64,000 bases of DNA from the NCBI GenBank assembly GCA_014695345.1, contig JACJOC010000102.1, forward strand, positions 1 through 64,000, written 5' to 3'. Origin of the DNA: Cyanobacteria bacterium FACHB-471. Lineage in GTDB: Bacteria > Cyanobacteriota > Cyanobacteriia > Elainellales > Elainellaceae. Numbering within the stretch: the stretch's first letter is position 1; the number at the start of each line of letters is the position of its first letter. Shown here piece by piece: positions 8,829 through 18,094 of this stretch. Both the position numbers and the translations under genes were made by a program. Under the pieces are notes generated by a model that had not been told where the DNA came from, searched no databases, and worked only from the letters and a program-made list of their open reading frames with translations.

Positions 8829-9848
8829 ATGCGAATTATTTTTTTTGGTACTCCTCAGTTTGCGGTGCCCAGTTTGGAGCGATTGCTGTCCCAGTCTGAA
8901 TTTGAGTTGCTTGCGGTGGTGACTCAGCCTGACAAACGACGAGGACGTGGCAATGACCTCATTCCTTCTCCGATCAAAGCGTTAGCAGTTGAGCATCAGC
9001 TTCCAGTCTGGCAACCGCGCAGCGTCAAGCGAGATGCCGAAACTCTGGAGAAGTTGCGAACAAGTCAGGCAGATGCTTTTGTCGTTGTGGCCTATGGACA
9101 GATTCTTTCGCAAGAAATTTTGGACATGCCTCGGTTAGGCTGCATCAACGCACACGGTTCGCTGTTGCCTAGATATCGAGGCGCGGCTCCAATTCAGTGG
9201 AGTCTCTATCATGGCGAGATAGAGACGGGGATCACGACCATGCTGATGGATGCGGGCATGGATACTGGAGCAATGCTACTCAAAACAACTACACCAATCG
9301 GCTTGTTAGACACGGCTCTAGATTTGGCGAAAACTCTATCAGCAGTGTCGGCTGACTTGCTAGTAGAGACACTGGTTGGACTAGAGCAGCGATCGCTTCA
9401 ACCTATTCCTCAAGACAATGCTCAGGCTACCTATGCGCCGTTGATTCAAAAGCAGGACTATCAGCTAGATTGGTCACGTCCGGCGATCGCCCTGCACAAT
9501 CAAGTTCGAGGATTCTTCCCAAACTGCGTTGCGACCTTTCGAGGAACAGTACTAAAGGTTACAGCTACCGTGCCACTGGTAGCGACGTATGACGCGTTGC
9601 TTCCGGCTGAGTTGCACGATATAAAACCCGAGTGGGAAAGTCTGCTAGAGCAAGCCTCCCAGCAACATGATTCTCTTACTCCTGGAACTGTTGTGGGGTT
9701 GCTGAAGAATCAGGGAGCTTTGATTCAGACAGGGGAAGGATTGCTGCTCCTGCGCGAAGTGCAGATGGCAGGTAGGCGATCGCAGTCCGGATGGGACTTC
9801 ATTAACGGCTCCCGCTTGCAAATCGGCGAAAAGCTAGAAAATGGTTAG
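8829..9848 (+). CDS. fmt: Methionyl-tRNA formyltransferase
   Basis: Transfers a formyl group from 10-formyl-tetrahydrofolate to initiator Met-tRNA. The 339-residue protein opens with [19 protein letters not shown] and carries the folate-binding/catalytic signature around residues 108-120 ([18 protein letters not shown]). A C-terminal OB-like domain for tRNA binding begins around residue 210 ([18 protein letters not shown]). Length is usual for the family. It ends in a hairpin shared with the convergent cyclohydrolase gene. Confidence 0.95.
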   Translation: MRIIFFGTPQFAVPSLERLLSQSEFELLAVVTQPDKRRGRGNDLIPSPIKALAVEHQLPVWQPRSVKRDAETLEKLRTSQADAFVVVAYGQILSQEILDMPRLGCINAHGSLLPRYRGAAPIQWSLYHGEIETGITTMLMDAGMDTGAMLLKTTTPIGLLDTALDLAKTLSAVSADLLVETLVGLEQRSLQPIPQDNAQATYAPLIQKQDYQLDWSRPAIALHNQVRGFFPNCVATFRGTVLKVTATVPLVATYDALLPAELHDIKPEWESLLEQASQQHDSLTPGTVVGLLKNQGALIQTGEGLLLLREVQMAGRRSQSGWDFINGSRLQIGEKLENG

Positions 9849-9879
9849 TTACTGGTCATTCGTGCAACGACCAGTAACT
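9847..9879. terminator. Hairpin overlapping the fmt stop
   Basis: Perfect 11-bp inverted repeat (AGTTACTGGTC at 9847-9857, complement at 9869-9879) that overlaps the TAG stop of fmt and precedes the end of the convergent gene. It probably acts in both directions. Confidence 0.6.
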
Positions 9880-9894
9880 CGTGAATCAAAAACC

Positions 9895-11160
9895 TCAATC
9901 ACTCAAACCCCGTCCCTGAACCTGAGCAAGCAAAGTTGCATCCGGTATGTCTCCTTCGGTGTAATAGCCTGCTGCTTTTTTGGCCTCAATTTCTACTTTG
10001 GCATCAGCCGGAATCAGTTCTTCGGGAATGGGCACCCGCTCGATGATCTCGATGCCAGAATTGACGATCGCCCGGTATTTCATGTCACTCATGGAGATAA
10101 AGCGATCGATTCGGGTAATTCCGAGCCAATGCAGCACATCAGGCATGAGTTCTTGAAAGCGCATGTCTTGCACACCTGCAACACATTCGGTGCGGGCGAA
10201 GTAAGCATCGGCGCGATCGCCCCCTTCCTGACGTTTTCGGGCATTGTAGACCAGAAACTTGGTCACTTCACCCAAGGCTCTACCTTCCTTGCGAAAATAG
10301 ACGATTATTCCAGCTCCGCCTGCTTGAGCCGTTTGAATGCAAGCCTCAATTCCATGCACCAAATAGGGTCGGCAGGTACAAATATCAGATCCAAATACAT
10401 CTGACCCATTGCATTCATCATGTACCCGCACGGTCAGCGGCTTTTGCGGATCAGTAATTGCGTCCAGATCTCCCACCATGTAGACGGTAATGCCACCAAT
10501 CGGAGGTAAGAAAACCAGCAAGTCCGGACGAGTTACCAGTTCTGGAAACATTCCACCTGTTTGCTCAAACAAGGTTTTACGCAAGACCCCTTCATCGACT
10601 TTGAGCCGTTTGGCAATTCCAGGTAGATACCAGACTGGCTCAAGGGCTGCCTTTGTGACAACTAAATCGCCACCTGTCTTCATAATTTTGCCATCTACCT
10701 GCAAGCGCCCCTTAGCAACCGCTTCTTGCAGTTCCGGCATATTGATGTGAGCTTTGGTGATGGCGATCGTTGGGCGAATATCGTAGCCCTGCTCGTAAAA
10801 AGGCTGAAACACTTCGCCTACAGAAGCACCAAACGGGTCTAGAGCAACAATTTTGTCTGGATCAGCCCAACTAGGATGGGGTCCAATCCGCACTGTCGGA
10901 GAGGTATCAGTTAGATCAGCCCGATGACCAGATTGCAGCACGCCACTCGCGACTGCCAAGGCCCGATAGAGGGCATAAGAACCAGAGTGAGTCCCAATTA
11001 CATTGCGATGGGCAGAATTGGTTAAGGTCGCCACAACTGGTCCTCGGTTCAAGGGGTCTGCGTCTCCCCAAGAGATAGCTGTGGGTTTAGGACCAAATCG
11101 ATTGGGGTGAGAGGTTAAAACGATGTGACTGGGTTTTGAAACGGCTGATTGTTCTGACAT
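9895..11160 (-). CDS. GTP cyclohydrolase II-like protein (URC1/RibA family)
   Basis: A 421-residue protein whose second half is a GTP cyclohydrolase II domain. The zinc-binding cysteines are present as C-x10-C-x-C near residues 246-260 (HDECNGSDVFGSDICTC), followed by YFRKEGRALGEVTK, matching the GRGxG region of RibA. Length, the long N-terminal extension and the C-terminal tail resemble the URC1-type homologues linked to uracil catabolism in fungi and found in bacteria, rather than the bifunctional RibBA of riboflavin synthesis. The N-terminal part lacks an obvious dihydroxybutanone phosphate synthase domain. GGAGATCT lies just before the ATG. No pathway neighbour is seen, so the substrate is inferred only at family level. 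Confidence 0.75.
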   Translation of the reverse strand: MSEQSAVSKPSHIVLTSHPNRFGPKPTAISWGDADPLNRGPVVATLTNSAHRNVIGTHSGSYALYRALAVASGVLQSGHRADLTDTSPTVRIGPHPSWADPDKIVALDPFGASVGEVFQPFYEQGYDIRPTIAITKAHINMPELQEAVAKGRLQVDGKIMKTGGDLVVTKAALEPVWYLPGIAKRLKVDEGVLRKTLFEQTGGMFPELVTRPDLLVFLPPIGGITVYMVGDLDAITDPQKPLTVRVHDECNGSDVFGSDICTCRPYLVHGIEACIQTAQAGGAGIIVYFRKEGRALGEVTKFLVYNARKRQEGGDRADAYFARTECVAGVQDMRFQELMPDVLHWLGITRIDRFISMSDMKYRAIVNSGIEIIERVPIPEELIPADAKVEIEAKKAAGYYTEGDIPDATLLAQVQGRGLSD

Positions 11161-12589
11161 AGATCTCCTAAATGCTGCCCTGATAAGAATTTGCTGCTAA
11201 GAAATTGCGGTTCAAGAAATTTCAAGAACTGCTTCTGTGAACTTGTCGCTAAACCTCTCAGTTGCTTGCTAAAGCATTTCAAGTAGATCAGCTAGATCTG
11301 GTTTTAGGGCCGAGAGTTTTTTACTAGAAAAACTTCAGTGTCAAGAACAGGTGAAATCTACTTGGAGGTGCGCTGTACAGCGAATGAGGTGTGGTGCGGT
11401 CTAGCTGTGCGATTTACAGGAGAAAAATGCAACCTCCCAGTTAATTTTGAACTGCCCATACAGGTCAAAATCAAGGTCTTGAGCGGTTTCTAATTTTTGT
11501 CGTGTACTCAACTCGCAGAATAATTGCTGATCAAATTCCTGTGGAAGGTAGTATTCTAGCAGCCGTAGCTAAAGCTGGGAATGGCTTTGCTTATAGATTT
11601 CGATCGCTACAACAGCCAGTCTTTACGGTAAAAAGTGGCATTAAGAGCGAAGATTTTTGATTTCTCAATGAGCCTGGCTGAAACGGTTTGCTAGCAGAGA
11701 AATGATGAATTCCTGAAATATTGCTGCTGATTGCGGGTGTTGCTGCCGCACTTTCTCTAGTGCTTGAGCAGAGAGGCGATGAGAATGTAAATCTGCTCAC
11801 CCTTCTCCCTCAACAATTCTGCCTAGTGAGGGGGGGCAACACTGCTGTGGTAATTTGCGCCTGAGAGCGAGTGTTTTGCCACGCCAATTTGGCTATAGCC
11901 CGTACCTGCAGCAGATCCACTCACGGGATGAAGAATAAAGCGAATCAACCCGCCTCCCGCAGCGCTCCTAACAACAGCAGAGATGCACCCGTGAGTGAAG
12001 AGGTTATGGCGATCGCGCCATTAGCATCACGCCTATCTAAACTAGTCTGCGAATTATGAGCGGTAGATGAAGAATGCAGTGAATTAGAGAAGCTTTGTGG
12101 AAAAGGCTTTTATCATAAGTTCTTACGAAATATTGCAGTTAAACTTTCACAGATAATAGAAGAGTCTAAACCTCAAAAGCCGCGATAAATAACCACTCAT
12201 CGGGGCTGTTCATGGACATTCGCCTATTTCACGCCTGTTCTGCTCAAACTCAAAATAGCCAGGTGTTGCTGTCTAGAATTCAGGTGTTTTCGGGAATACT
12301 TGATTTTCTTCAAATCTTTAAAGACTTAACTCAGAGCCTAAAGATTCCCTGAAGCCAAGCTCCAGAAGTTTCCTTAGAAACTAATCATAGTTATGGTTTC
12401 TACTAGCAACATCAACAGTGTCTCAAGAATTTTTCTGAGATTTTACTGAATACGCGACTGTATAACTAATGCCTTAATGTCGGTGATACCCTCGCAACAT
12501 CTCAGAGTCTACTTTCAGTTGCCCCAAAAGAAGACTGCTGAGCCGAGAGCCTCGTCAGTTTAATCTAGAGCCTACTAGAGCCTACATTT
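11161..12589. other. 1.4-kb stretch without a convincing gene
   Basis: Only short frames occur. One at 11502-11660 (plus, GTG start, 52 codons; contains GSILAAVAKAGNGFAYRF) looks protein-like and its frame stays open upstream of the GTG, so it may be the remains of a gene. Minus-strand fragments at about 11830-12050 show a hydrophobic GASLLLLGAL stretch broken by stops. The rest is AT-rich with several small hairpins. The long leader before the glycosyltransferase may contain its promoter. Confidence 0.45.
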
Positions 12590-13888
12590 ATGCGGATTCT
12601 AATCTACTCCTACAACTATCATCCTGAACCTATCGGTATTGCTCCCCTTATGACCGAGCTAGCCGAAGGGTTAGCAGCGAGGGGACATGAAGTCCGAGTT
12701 ATCACAGGAATGCCCAATTATCCTGAGCGCCAAATCTACAAGGAATATCGGGGCAAGTGGTATCTCACGGAGAAAAAGAATGGGGTTACAATTCAGCGTA
12801 GTTATGTCTGGGTACGCCCTCAACCTGGTCTGGTAACGCGAGTCATGCTGGATGGCAGCTTCGTTCTTACCAGCATGATTCAGGCATTCAGAGGTTGGCG
12901 ACCCGACGTTATTTTGCTGACCGTTCCACCTTTGCCAGTCAGCGTTCCTGCTGCCTTGCTGGCTTGGTTTCACTCTTGCCCTGTCGTTCTTAATTTGCAA
13001 GACATTCTCCCCGAAGCGGCAGTGCATGTGGGTCTGCTAACCAATAAGGTTGCAATTCGCGTATTCGAAGCTCTAGAAAAGTTTGCTTACCGAACGGCTC
13101 ATACGATTAGCGTTATCACGGACGGATTTACAGAGAACCTGGTTGGTAAAGGTGTACCTGCCGAAAAAATTACCTGCATTCCTAACTGGGTGGACGTTAA
13201 TTTCATTCAACCTTTACCGAAGGAAAATAACCCCTTCCGGATAGCTCACCAGCTTGAGGGCAAATTTGTTGCTCTTTATTCTGGCAACATCGCTCTGACT
13301 CAAGGACTAGAGACAGTCATAGATGCAGCTAATCGGTTGAAACATATTCCCGAAATCGTCTTTGTCATTGTGGGGGAAGAAAAGGCTCTAAAGCAGTTGC
13401 AGAAATATTGCGAGTCGAAAGAAACAACCAATGTCAAACTGCTGCCTTTTCAACCGCGTAAGAAATTGCCAGAAATGCTAGCCGCAGCAGATGTAGGGTT
13501 AATTGTGCAAAAGCGGAATGTGATTTCGTTCAATATGCCTTCCAAAACTCAGGTCATATTGGCAAGCGGACGTCCAATTGTGGCTTCTGTGCCATTAACC
13601 GGAACAGCAGCAAGATCCGTAGAGCAAAGTGGGGGCGGCGTTGTGGTAGCGCCTCAGCAACCTCAGCTTTTGGCTGATGCCGTTCTGGATTTATATCAGA
13701 ATCCACAGAAGGCAGAACAGTTAGGGCAACAGGGTAGGCAGTACGCAATGGAGAATTATGAGTTTGAGCAGGCTTTAAGCCGCTACGAAGCTCTGTTTGC
13801 TCAAGTTGTGGCTCATCCGGCTGGAAATTCTGATGTGATCAAAGCGCTACCAGCTTTTGGTGTAAAGAAACCTGTCGTCGATGCTTAA
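12590..13888 (+). CDS. WcaI-type family 4 glycosyltransferase
   Basis: A 432-residue GT-B glycosyltransferase. The N-terminal acceptor domain begins MRILIYSYNYHPEPIGIAPL and contains TGMPNYPE and NLQDILPEAA, both typical of the colanic-acid WcaI group. The C-terminal nucleotide-sugar domain starts near residue 215 (ALYSGNIALTQGLETVIDA) and has the E-x7-E-like region around SKTQVILASGRPIVAS. It likely adds a sugar during exopolysaccharide or envelope glycan synthesis at the inner face of the membrane. No other polysaccharide genes are nearby, so the pathway is unassigned. Confidence 0.8.
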   Translation: MRILIYSYNYHPEPIGIAPLMTELAEGLAARGHEVRVITGMPNYPERQIYKEYRGKWYLTEKKNGVTIQRSYVWVRPQPGLVTRVMLDGSFVLTSMIQAFRGWRPDVILLTVPPLPVSVPAALLAWFHSCPVVLNLQDILPEAAVHVGLLTNKVAIRVFEALEKFAYRTAHTISVITDGFTENLVGKGVPAEKITCIPNWVDVNFIQPLPKENNPFRIAHQLEGKFVALYSGNIALTQGLETVIDAANRLKHIPEIVFVIVGEEKALKQLQKYCESKETTNVKLLPFQPRKKLPEMLAAADVGLIVQKRNVISFNMPSKTQVILASGRPIVASVPLTGTAARSVEQSGGGVVVAPQQPQLLADAVLDLYQNPQKAEQLGQQGRQYAMENYEFEQALSRYEALFAQVVAHPAGNSDVIKALPAFGVKKPVVDA

Positions 13889-13941
13889 AGACTGCAAGCT
13901 GCAAACCTATTCGTGGGGATGATTATAGTTATCCTCAATTA

Positions 13942-13986
13942 CACGGCATACAGCAGTGACGCAGTGCGTCACTGCTGTATGCCGTG
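13942..13986. repeat. 45-nt perfect inverted repeat, possible terminator
   Basis: Arms of 22 bp (13942-13963, beginning CACGGCATACAGCAGTGACG, and 13965-13986) are perfectly complementary around a single central G. It lies 53 bp after the glycosyltransferase stop, in the convergent gap with the lipid kinase. There is no T run. It could be a bidirectional terminator or a dispersed palindromic element. Confidence 0.75.
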
Positions 13987-14000
13987 CTTTGTATTCCACT

Positions 14001-14038
14001 AAGGATTAGGGGGAATATAAGCGTTCTCCCTGATCCTT
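14001..14038. terminator. Second hairpin in the convergent gap
   Basis: AAGGATTAGGGGGAA (14001-14015) pairs with TTCTCCCTGATCCTT (14024-14038) over 13 of 15 positions, with the mismatches largely tolerated as G-T on one strand. It lies seven bases beyond the stop of the lipid kinase on the minus strand and is its likely terminator. Confidence 0.5.
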
Positions 14039-14045
14039 ATGGCTG

Positions 14046-15026
14046 TTAACCTTTTTCCTCTACTTCACCCTTTTTTGGAATCACCTCTACATCAGGTAAC
14101 CCATCCAGGTGTTCGACAGGAACTTCTACTGCGGTTTCTGGAACTAAAATTGTGAGCCCAGCGGGAATGCATTCGACTTCAACCGGAGTACTACCCACCA
14201 GTTCACCGTCCAGCACAACTTTTTGGGGAGGATCTGTGGTGATTTTGATTTTTCTAGCTCGTAGGTAGCCAATATCGGGGCGTTCCGCTGGATGCTCGTT
14301 AAGTGCGGACTGAAGCAGGTGATAGCTAGCGGCGATCGCCCCAGCCACATTCTGGGGAGCCACAACCGTCAAATCTAATAGTCCGTCATCTACGATAAGT
14401 CCAGCAGGACCTTGAGCCAAAATTGAGGTCGGTGGTGCAGCATTTGCTACCGTAACAGATGCAGCTGAAACACGAATCACTTTATCCTCGGTTTCAATTT
14501 CTGCATCAAACTTACTTAGGTCACGAAGCTGCTGTAGTCCTGCCAACACATATGCCAGCATACCAAACCGATTTTTTGCTTCACGGTTAGCACGTTCGAC
14601 GGCTTCAGCCTCAAACCCAATGCCAACCAGTAAAACCATTGGTTTACCATTGCAGTAGGCAGCATCTACAGTTCGAGTAAAGCCTCCCAAAATGGTTTGG
14701 CATGCTGCTTCGATGGTGTTTGGAATGTCTAGAGCCGTTGCAAAAGCATTAGCTGTTCCACGTGAGATTACCCCAAAAGGAATCTTGGTGCCGACCAGTG
14801 CTGCTGCTGCTGCTGATAGAGTTCCATCACCGCCAGAGGCAATGATCATTTCTGCACCTCGCTCTACCGCTTCAGCAGCAAGCTGATCGGCATCAACATC
14901 CTCTGTTGTTTTGCGAATATCTAGATCAATTTCTGGCTCTAGAATCTCCAAAATTTTAGCCAGAGCTTGATCTGGATTGCCCTGACCTGCAACAGGATTA
15001 AAAATTAGACATGCGGAACGAGACAT
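14046..15026 (-). CDS. YegS/diacylglycerol kinase-family lipid kinase
   Basis: A 326-residue protein with the diacylglycerol kinase catalytic fold. NPVAGQGNPDQAL occurs near the N terminus and the nucleotide-binding GGDGTLSAAAAAL near residue 65, followed by GVISRGTANAFATAL (the usual PxGTxNDxA region). The C-terminal beta-sandwich includes DDGLLDLTVV. Members phosphorylate diacylglycerol, sphingosine or related lipids with ATP, and the exact substrate cannot be read from the sequence. The Asp of the usual GTGNDFA is replaced (GTANAFA), as in the BmrU/YegS-like subgroup. An acidic/lysine-rich tail ends the protein. Confidence 0.82.
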   Translation of the reverse strand: MSRSACLIFNPVAGQGNPDQALAKILEILEPEIDLDIRKTTEDVDADQLAAEAVERGAEMIIASGGDGTLSAAAAALVGTKIPFGVISRGTANAFATALDIPNTIEAACQTILGGFTRTVDAAYCNGKPMVLLVGIGFEAEAVERANREAKNRFGMLAYVLAGLQQLRDLSKFDAEIETEDKVIRVSAASVTVANAAPPTSILAQGPAGLIVDDGLLDLTVVAPQNVAGAIAASYHLLQSALNEHPAERPDIGYLRARKIKITTDPPQKVVLDGELVGSTPVEVECIPAGLTILVPETAVEVPVEHLDGLPDVEVIPKKGEVEEKG

Positions 15027-15104
15027 ACGACCTTCCTAAAGCAAGGTATGACAGTTGTGCTTGAACAAGATTGACCCCAATGGACCTGTCGTTACAGCAA
15101 CGGA

Positions 15105-15491
15105 TTACTGTACGAGAGGACTACCGTGATGATGCACGAGATACCATTGCTGAGACATGCGCTCAAAAATATTAGTTGCCGTTGATTGCGCTTCAAGCCT
15201 TTTGCCTCGAACAATTTGAAGCAAGCTTTCAGTCAGCACAACGTAGGCAAGATTGCCGCTGATTTCAATAGTGATGACGTCCGTTTCAATCTCGAAGTAG
15301 CTTGTGTTTTTGAAAATTTGCTCCCAGGAAACGCTAATTTGATCCCAGCTTTTCAAGACCCCTCTTCCGGGATGAATGCAGAGACTACCTAAACCTTTCG
15401 ACCAAACGCGGCTCATGGCTTCGATGTCCTTTTTTTCAAAAGCACGATAGAAAGCCTGATTTACAGCTAGCACAGCTTGTGTGTCGCTCAT
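15105..15491 (-). CDS. SnoaL/NTF2-like small protein
   Basis: From the ATG at 15491 the product is 128 residues long (MSDTQAVLAVNQAFYRAFEK...). The pattern is a helical N terminus with the A-F-x-x-K-D-I-E-A-M motif, then the W-x-x-G...C-I-H-P-G-R segment and beta strands ending in WYLVHHHGSP, as in NTF2-like/ketosteroid isomerase-like DUF proteins. The frame extends 36 codons further upstream, but that part is not family-like. The function is unknown; these folds bind small ligands. It lies 78 bp upstream of the lipid kinase on the same strand. Confidence 0.75.
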   Translation of the reverse strand: MSDTQAVLAVNQAFYRAFEKKDIEAMSRVWSKGLGSLCIHPGRGVLKSWDQISVSWEQIFKNTSYFEIETDVITIEISGNLAYVVLTESLLQIVRGKRLEAQSTATNIFERMSQQWYLVHHHGSPLVQ

Positions 15492-15644
15492 TAAAGGCCG
15501 CAGTTTAACTGGGAATCCGTTCAGTGTACTGCAAGAAAGTCTTGAGTTCTGTCCATCCAAGAGTAGAGAGCGAGGAAGAAGCGATCGCCCTTTTCTCACT
15601 CTCTGGCTAGATTTGTGGATTTATTCTTAAAAACTGATCGTTGA

Positions 15645-16901
15645 CTAGAGTGCAGTTAGCGATCGCTCCACTGCCTGCAATGCCTGACTGACTTCAGCGG
15701 CGCTGACAATCAGCGGCGGCACAAATCGAACAACCTTTGGACCTGCCGGAACTAGCAACAATCCTTCAGCCATTGCAGCTTTCACAACGTCCGCTGAGGT
15801 TAAATCGATGTCTGATCTCAAGACCAGACCGTTGATCAAGCCCCAACCTCGGACCTCAGCGATCGCTTGCGGATAAGCTTGAGCGAGTGCACTCAGTCCC
15901 TGACGCAATTGCTTACCTCGCTCCTGCACATTTTCTAGCAAGTTTTCTTGCTCTAGGGTTTGGCAAACTGCGCGAGCTACGGCACAAGCAAATGGATTGC
16001 CGCCAAATGTGCTGGCATGATCACCCGGTTGGAAGACATCACAGAAGGACTTGCACAGCACAGCGCCGATTGGGATGCCACCACCTAAGCCTTTTGCCGA
16101 GGTGAAAATGTCAGGTTCAATTCCTAAATGTTCGTAACTCCAGTAGTGGCCAGTGCGGCCCATACCCACCTGGACTTCATCGAGAATTAGCAAAATGCCT
16201 TTTTCATCGCAAATCTGTCGCACCCGTTGGAAATAAGCTAGATCGCCAGGTCGAACGCCACCTTCACCTTGCAGCCCCTCCAGCATGATTGCAGCAACCT
16301 GCCGTTCTCTGCTGTCAAGTTGGGCGATCGCTTCTTCTAATGCCCGAATATCGTTGTAGGGGACATAGTAGAAACCTGGAACGAGCGGATTGAAATTCTT
16401 TTGATATTTTGGCTGCCCGGTAGCGGTGACGGTCGCCAGGGTGCGTCCATGAAAACTAGCGTGGGCGGTCAAAACAGTCGGATTGTCAATTCCTAGAACC
16501 GTGTGGGCATATTTGCGGGCGAGTTTGATTGCACCCTCATTTGCCTCTGCTCCAGAGTTGCAGAAAAAGGCGCGATCGGCGCAGGAGTGCTGCACTAGCC
16601 ACTTCGCTAACTCACCCTGTTCTGGAATGTAGTAAAGATTGGAAACATGATGCAGCTTCTGAATCTGCTGCGTCACGGCTTCAACCAAAACTGGGTGAGC
16701 GTGACCCAAGGTGCAGGTAGCAATGCCAGCGACAAAATCCAGATATTCTCGCCCATCAGCATCCCAAACGCGGCAGCCTGCACCTCGCTCTAAGGTAAGG
16801 GGAAAGCGCCCATAAGTTGACATGACATATTCGTCAAACTCGGCTGGGCTGGGGCTAGCGACAGCGACGGGAGATGAAACGAGGGTTTCTGCTGGACTCA
16901 T
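15645..16901 (-). CDS. argD: Acetylornithine aminotransferase
   Basis: A class III PLP-dependent aminotransferase of arginine biosynthesis, converting N-acetylglutamate semialdehyde to N-acetylornithine. Visible motifs include the substrate loop (YLDFVAGIATCTLGHAHP), the PLP-phosphate motif NSGAEANEGAIKLAR, the LILDEVQVGMGRTG strand and the PLP lysine in FTSAKGLGGGIPIGA (near residue 265). The 418-residue length is normal. The N-terminal 20 residues are variable. No other arginine genes are adjacent. Confidence 0.92.
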   Translation of the reverse strand: MSPAETLVSSPVAVASPSPAEFDEYVMSTYGRFPLTLERGAGCRVWDADGREYLDFVAGIATCTLGHAHPVLVEAVTQQIQKLHHVSNLYYIPEQGELAKWLVQHSCADRAFFCNSGAEANEGAIKLARKYAHTVLGIDNPTVLTAHASFHGRTLATVTATGQPKYQKNFNPLVPGFYYVPYNDIRALEEAIAQLDSRERQVAAIMLEGLQGEGGVRPGDLAYFQRVRQICDEKGILLILDEVQVGMGRTGHYWSYEHLGIEPDIFTSAKGLGGGIPIGAVLCKSFCDVFQPGDHASTFGGNPFACAVARAVCQTLEQENLLENVQERGKQLRQGLSALAQAYPQAIAEVRGWGLINGLVLRSDIDLTSADVVKAAMAEGLLLVPAGPKVVRFVPPLIVSAAEVSQALQAVERSLTAL

Positions 16902-17167
16902 CGGCTTTTCCTCTGCTGGGCAAACAATTCAAACAATGGTAACAACTGAGTTAGAAACACAACCTGAAAATACAAGGTTGGCTAAATCAAGAGTTTGGAT
17001 TTAGGGCTAAGTTTGATTGTAAGTTACTTGTTTCTGCTGTAGAGTTAGCTGCGGTCGCCATGAAACCTTTCAAAGCACTGATGTAGCGTCTTTAGGGCAC
17101 TCTCCTGCTGATTGTGAAAATTCAATGACATTTCAACGATATTTAAAGTCTTGTCGAAATCATAGCT

Positions 17168-18040
17168 TCACAGATACTTCTGCAAGAGCAAACTCAGCTT
17201 TTCTTTTGTGGCAGATGGGGCTTTGTCGAGTGGCGTGATGATGGCATATTTCAGCGCAGAATGGGCATCTGAGGAAGGGGGGTTTTGACTAAGGCGACGC
17301 ACCGTTTCTTGAATCACACGCTGAGCGTTAACTGCATTTTTCATCAAGTTGCCGATGACCATTTCTACAGTCACGCTGTCGTGATCGGGGTGCCAGCAGT
17401 CGTAATCAGTTACTAGAGCCAAGGTTGCATAGGCGATTTCTGCTTCTCTGGCTAGCTTTGCTTCTGGCAAATTGGTCATGCCAATCACTGTTGCGCCCCA
17501 GCTGCGATAGAGATTGGATTCTGCTTTGGTTGAAAAAGCCGGCCCTTCCATGCAGACATAGGTGCCGCCGCGATGCAGCACAACGTCAGGGAAATTGAGG
17601 CTGGCGATCGCCTCTGACAGAACTTTCGCCAAGTTTTGACAAATTGGGTCACCAAAGGCAATGTGTGCAACGATCCCTTCACCAAAGAAGGTGGAAATTC
17701 GATTTTTGGTGCGATCGATAAATTGGTCAGGCACAACCATATCCAGTGGCTTTGCTTCTTCCTTGAGAGAACCGACTGCCGAAGCGGAAATTAAGTATTC
17801 CACTCCCAGGCTTTTCATTGCATAGATATTTGCCCGAAAGGGTAGCTCTGAAGGGGAAAGGTGGTGATTGCGTCCGTGACGAGCCAAAAAAGCAACTCGC
17901 GTTCCATCTAGCGTCCCCAAGATCAAAGCATCAGACGGCGCACCAAAGGGCGTATCAATCTGCACTTCCTCGATGTCTCGCAGTGCCTCCATCTTGTAAA
18001 GACCGCTGCCACCCATGATCCCAATCTTTACGTCAGCCAT
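17168..18040 (-). CDS. mtnP: S-methyl-5'-thioadenosine phosphorylase
   Basis: Cleaves methylthioadenosine with phosphate to adenine and methylthioribose 1-phosphate, the first step of methionine salvage. The 290-residue protein has the PNP/MTAP fold. It shows the phosphate-binding [11 protein letters not shown] start, [21 protein letters not shown], the [11 protein letters not shown] loop, and the base-pocket [12 protein letters not shown] and [15 protein letters not shown]. It is the last of four minus-strand genes with short gaps (aspS, cytochrome, tab2-like, mtnP). Confidence 0.93.
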   Translation of the reverse strand: MADVKIGIMGGSGLYKMEALRDIEEVQIDTPFGAPSDALILGTLDGTRVAFLARHGRNHHLSPSELPFRANIYAMKSLGVEYLISASAVGSLKEEAKPLDMVVPDQFIDRTKNRISTFFGEGIVAHIAFGDPICQNLAKVLSEAIASLNFPDVVLHRGGTYVCMEGPAFSTKAESNLYRSWGATVIGMTNLPEAKLAREAEIAYATLALVTDYDCWHPDHDSVTVEMVIGNLMKNAVNAQRVIQETVRRLSQNPPSSDAHSALKYAIITPLDKAPSATKEKLSLLLQKYL

Positions 18041-18094
18041 AATTGCTTTTTTGCCCTTTGCTGCAATGCCAAGCCATTCTACCGGGAAAAGCGG

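Noticed and set aside
11591-12059. Short frames on both strands in the gene-free stretch
   Set aside because: No RBS, low-complexity Ser-rich or broken; not supportable as genes.
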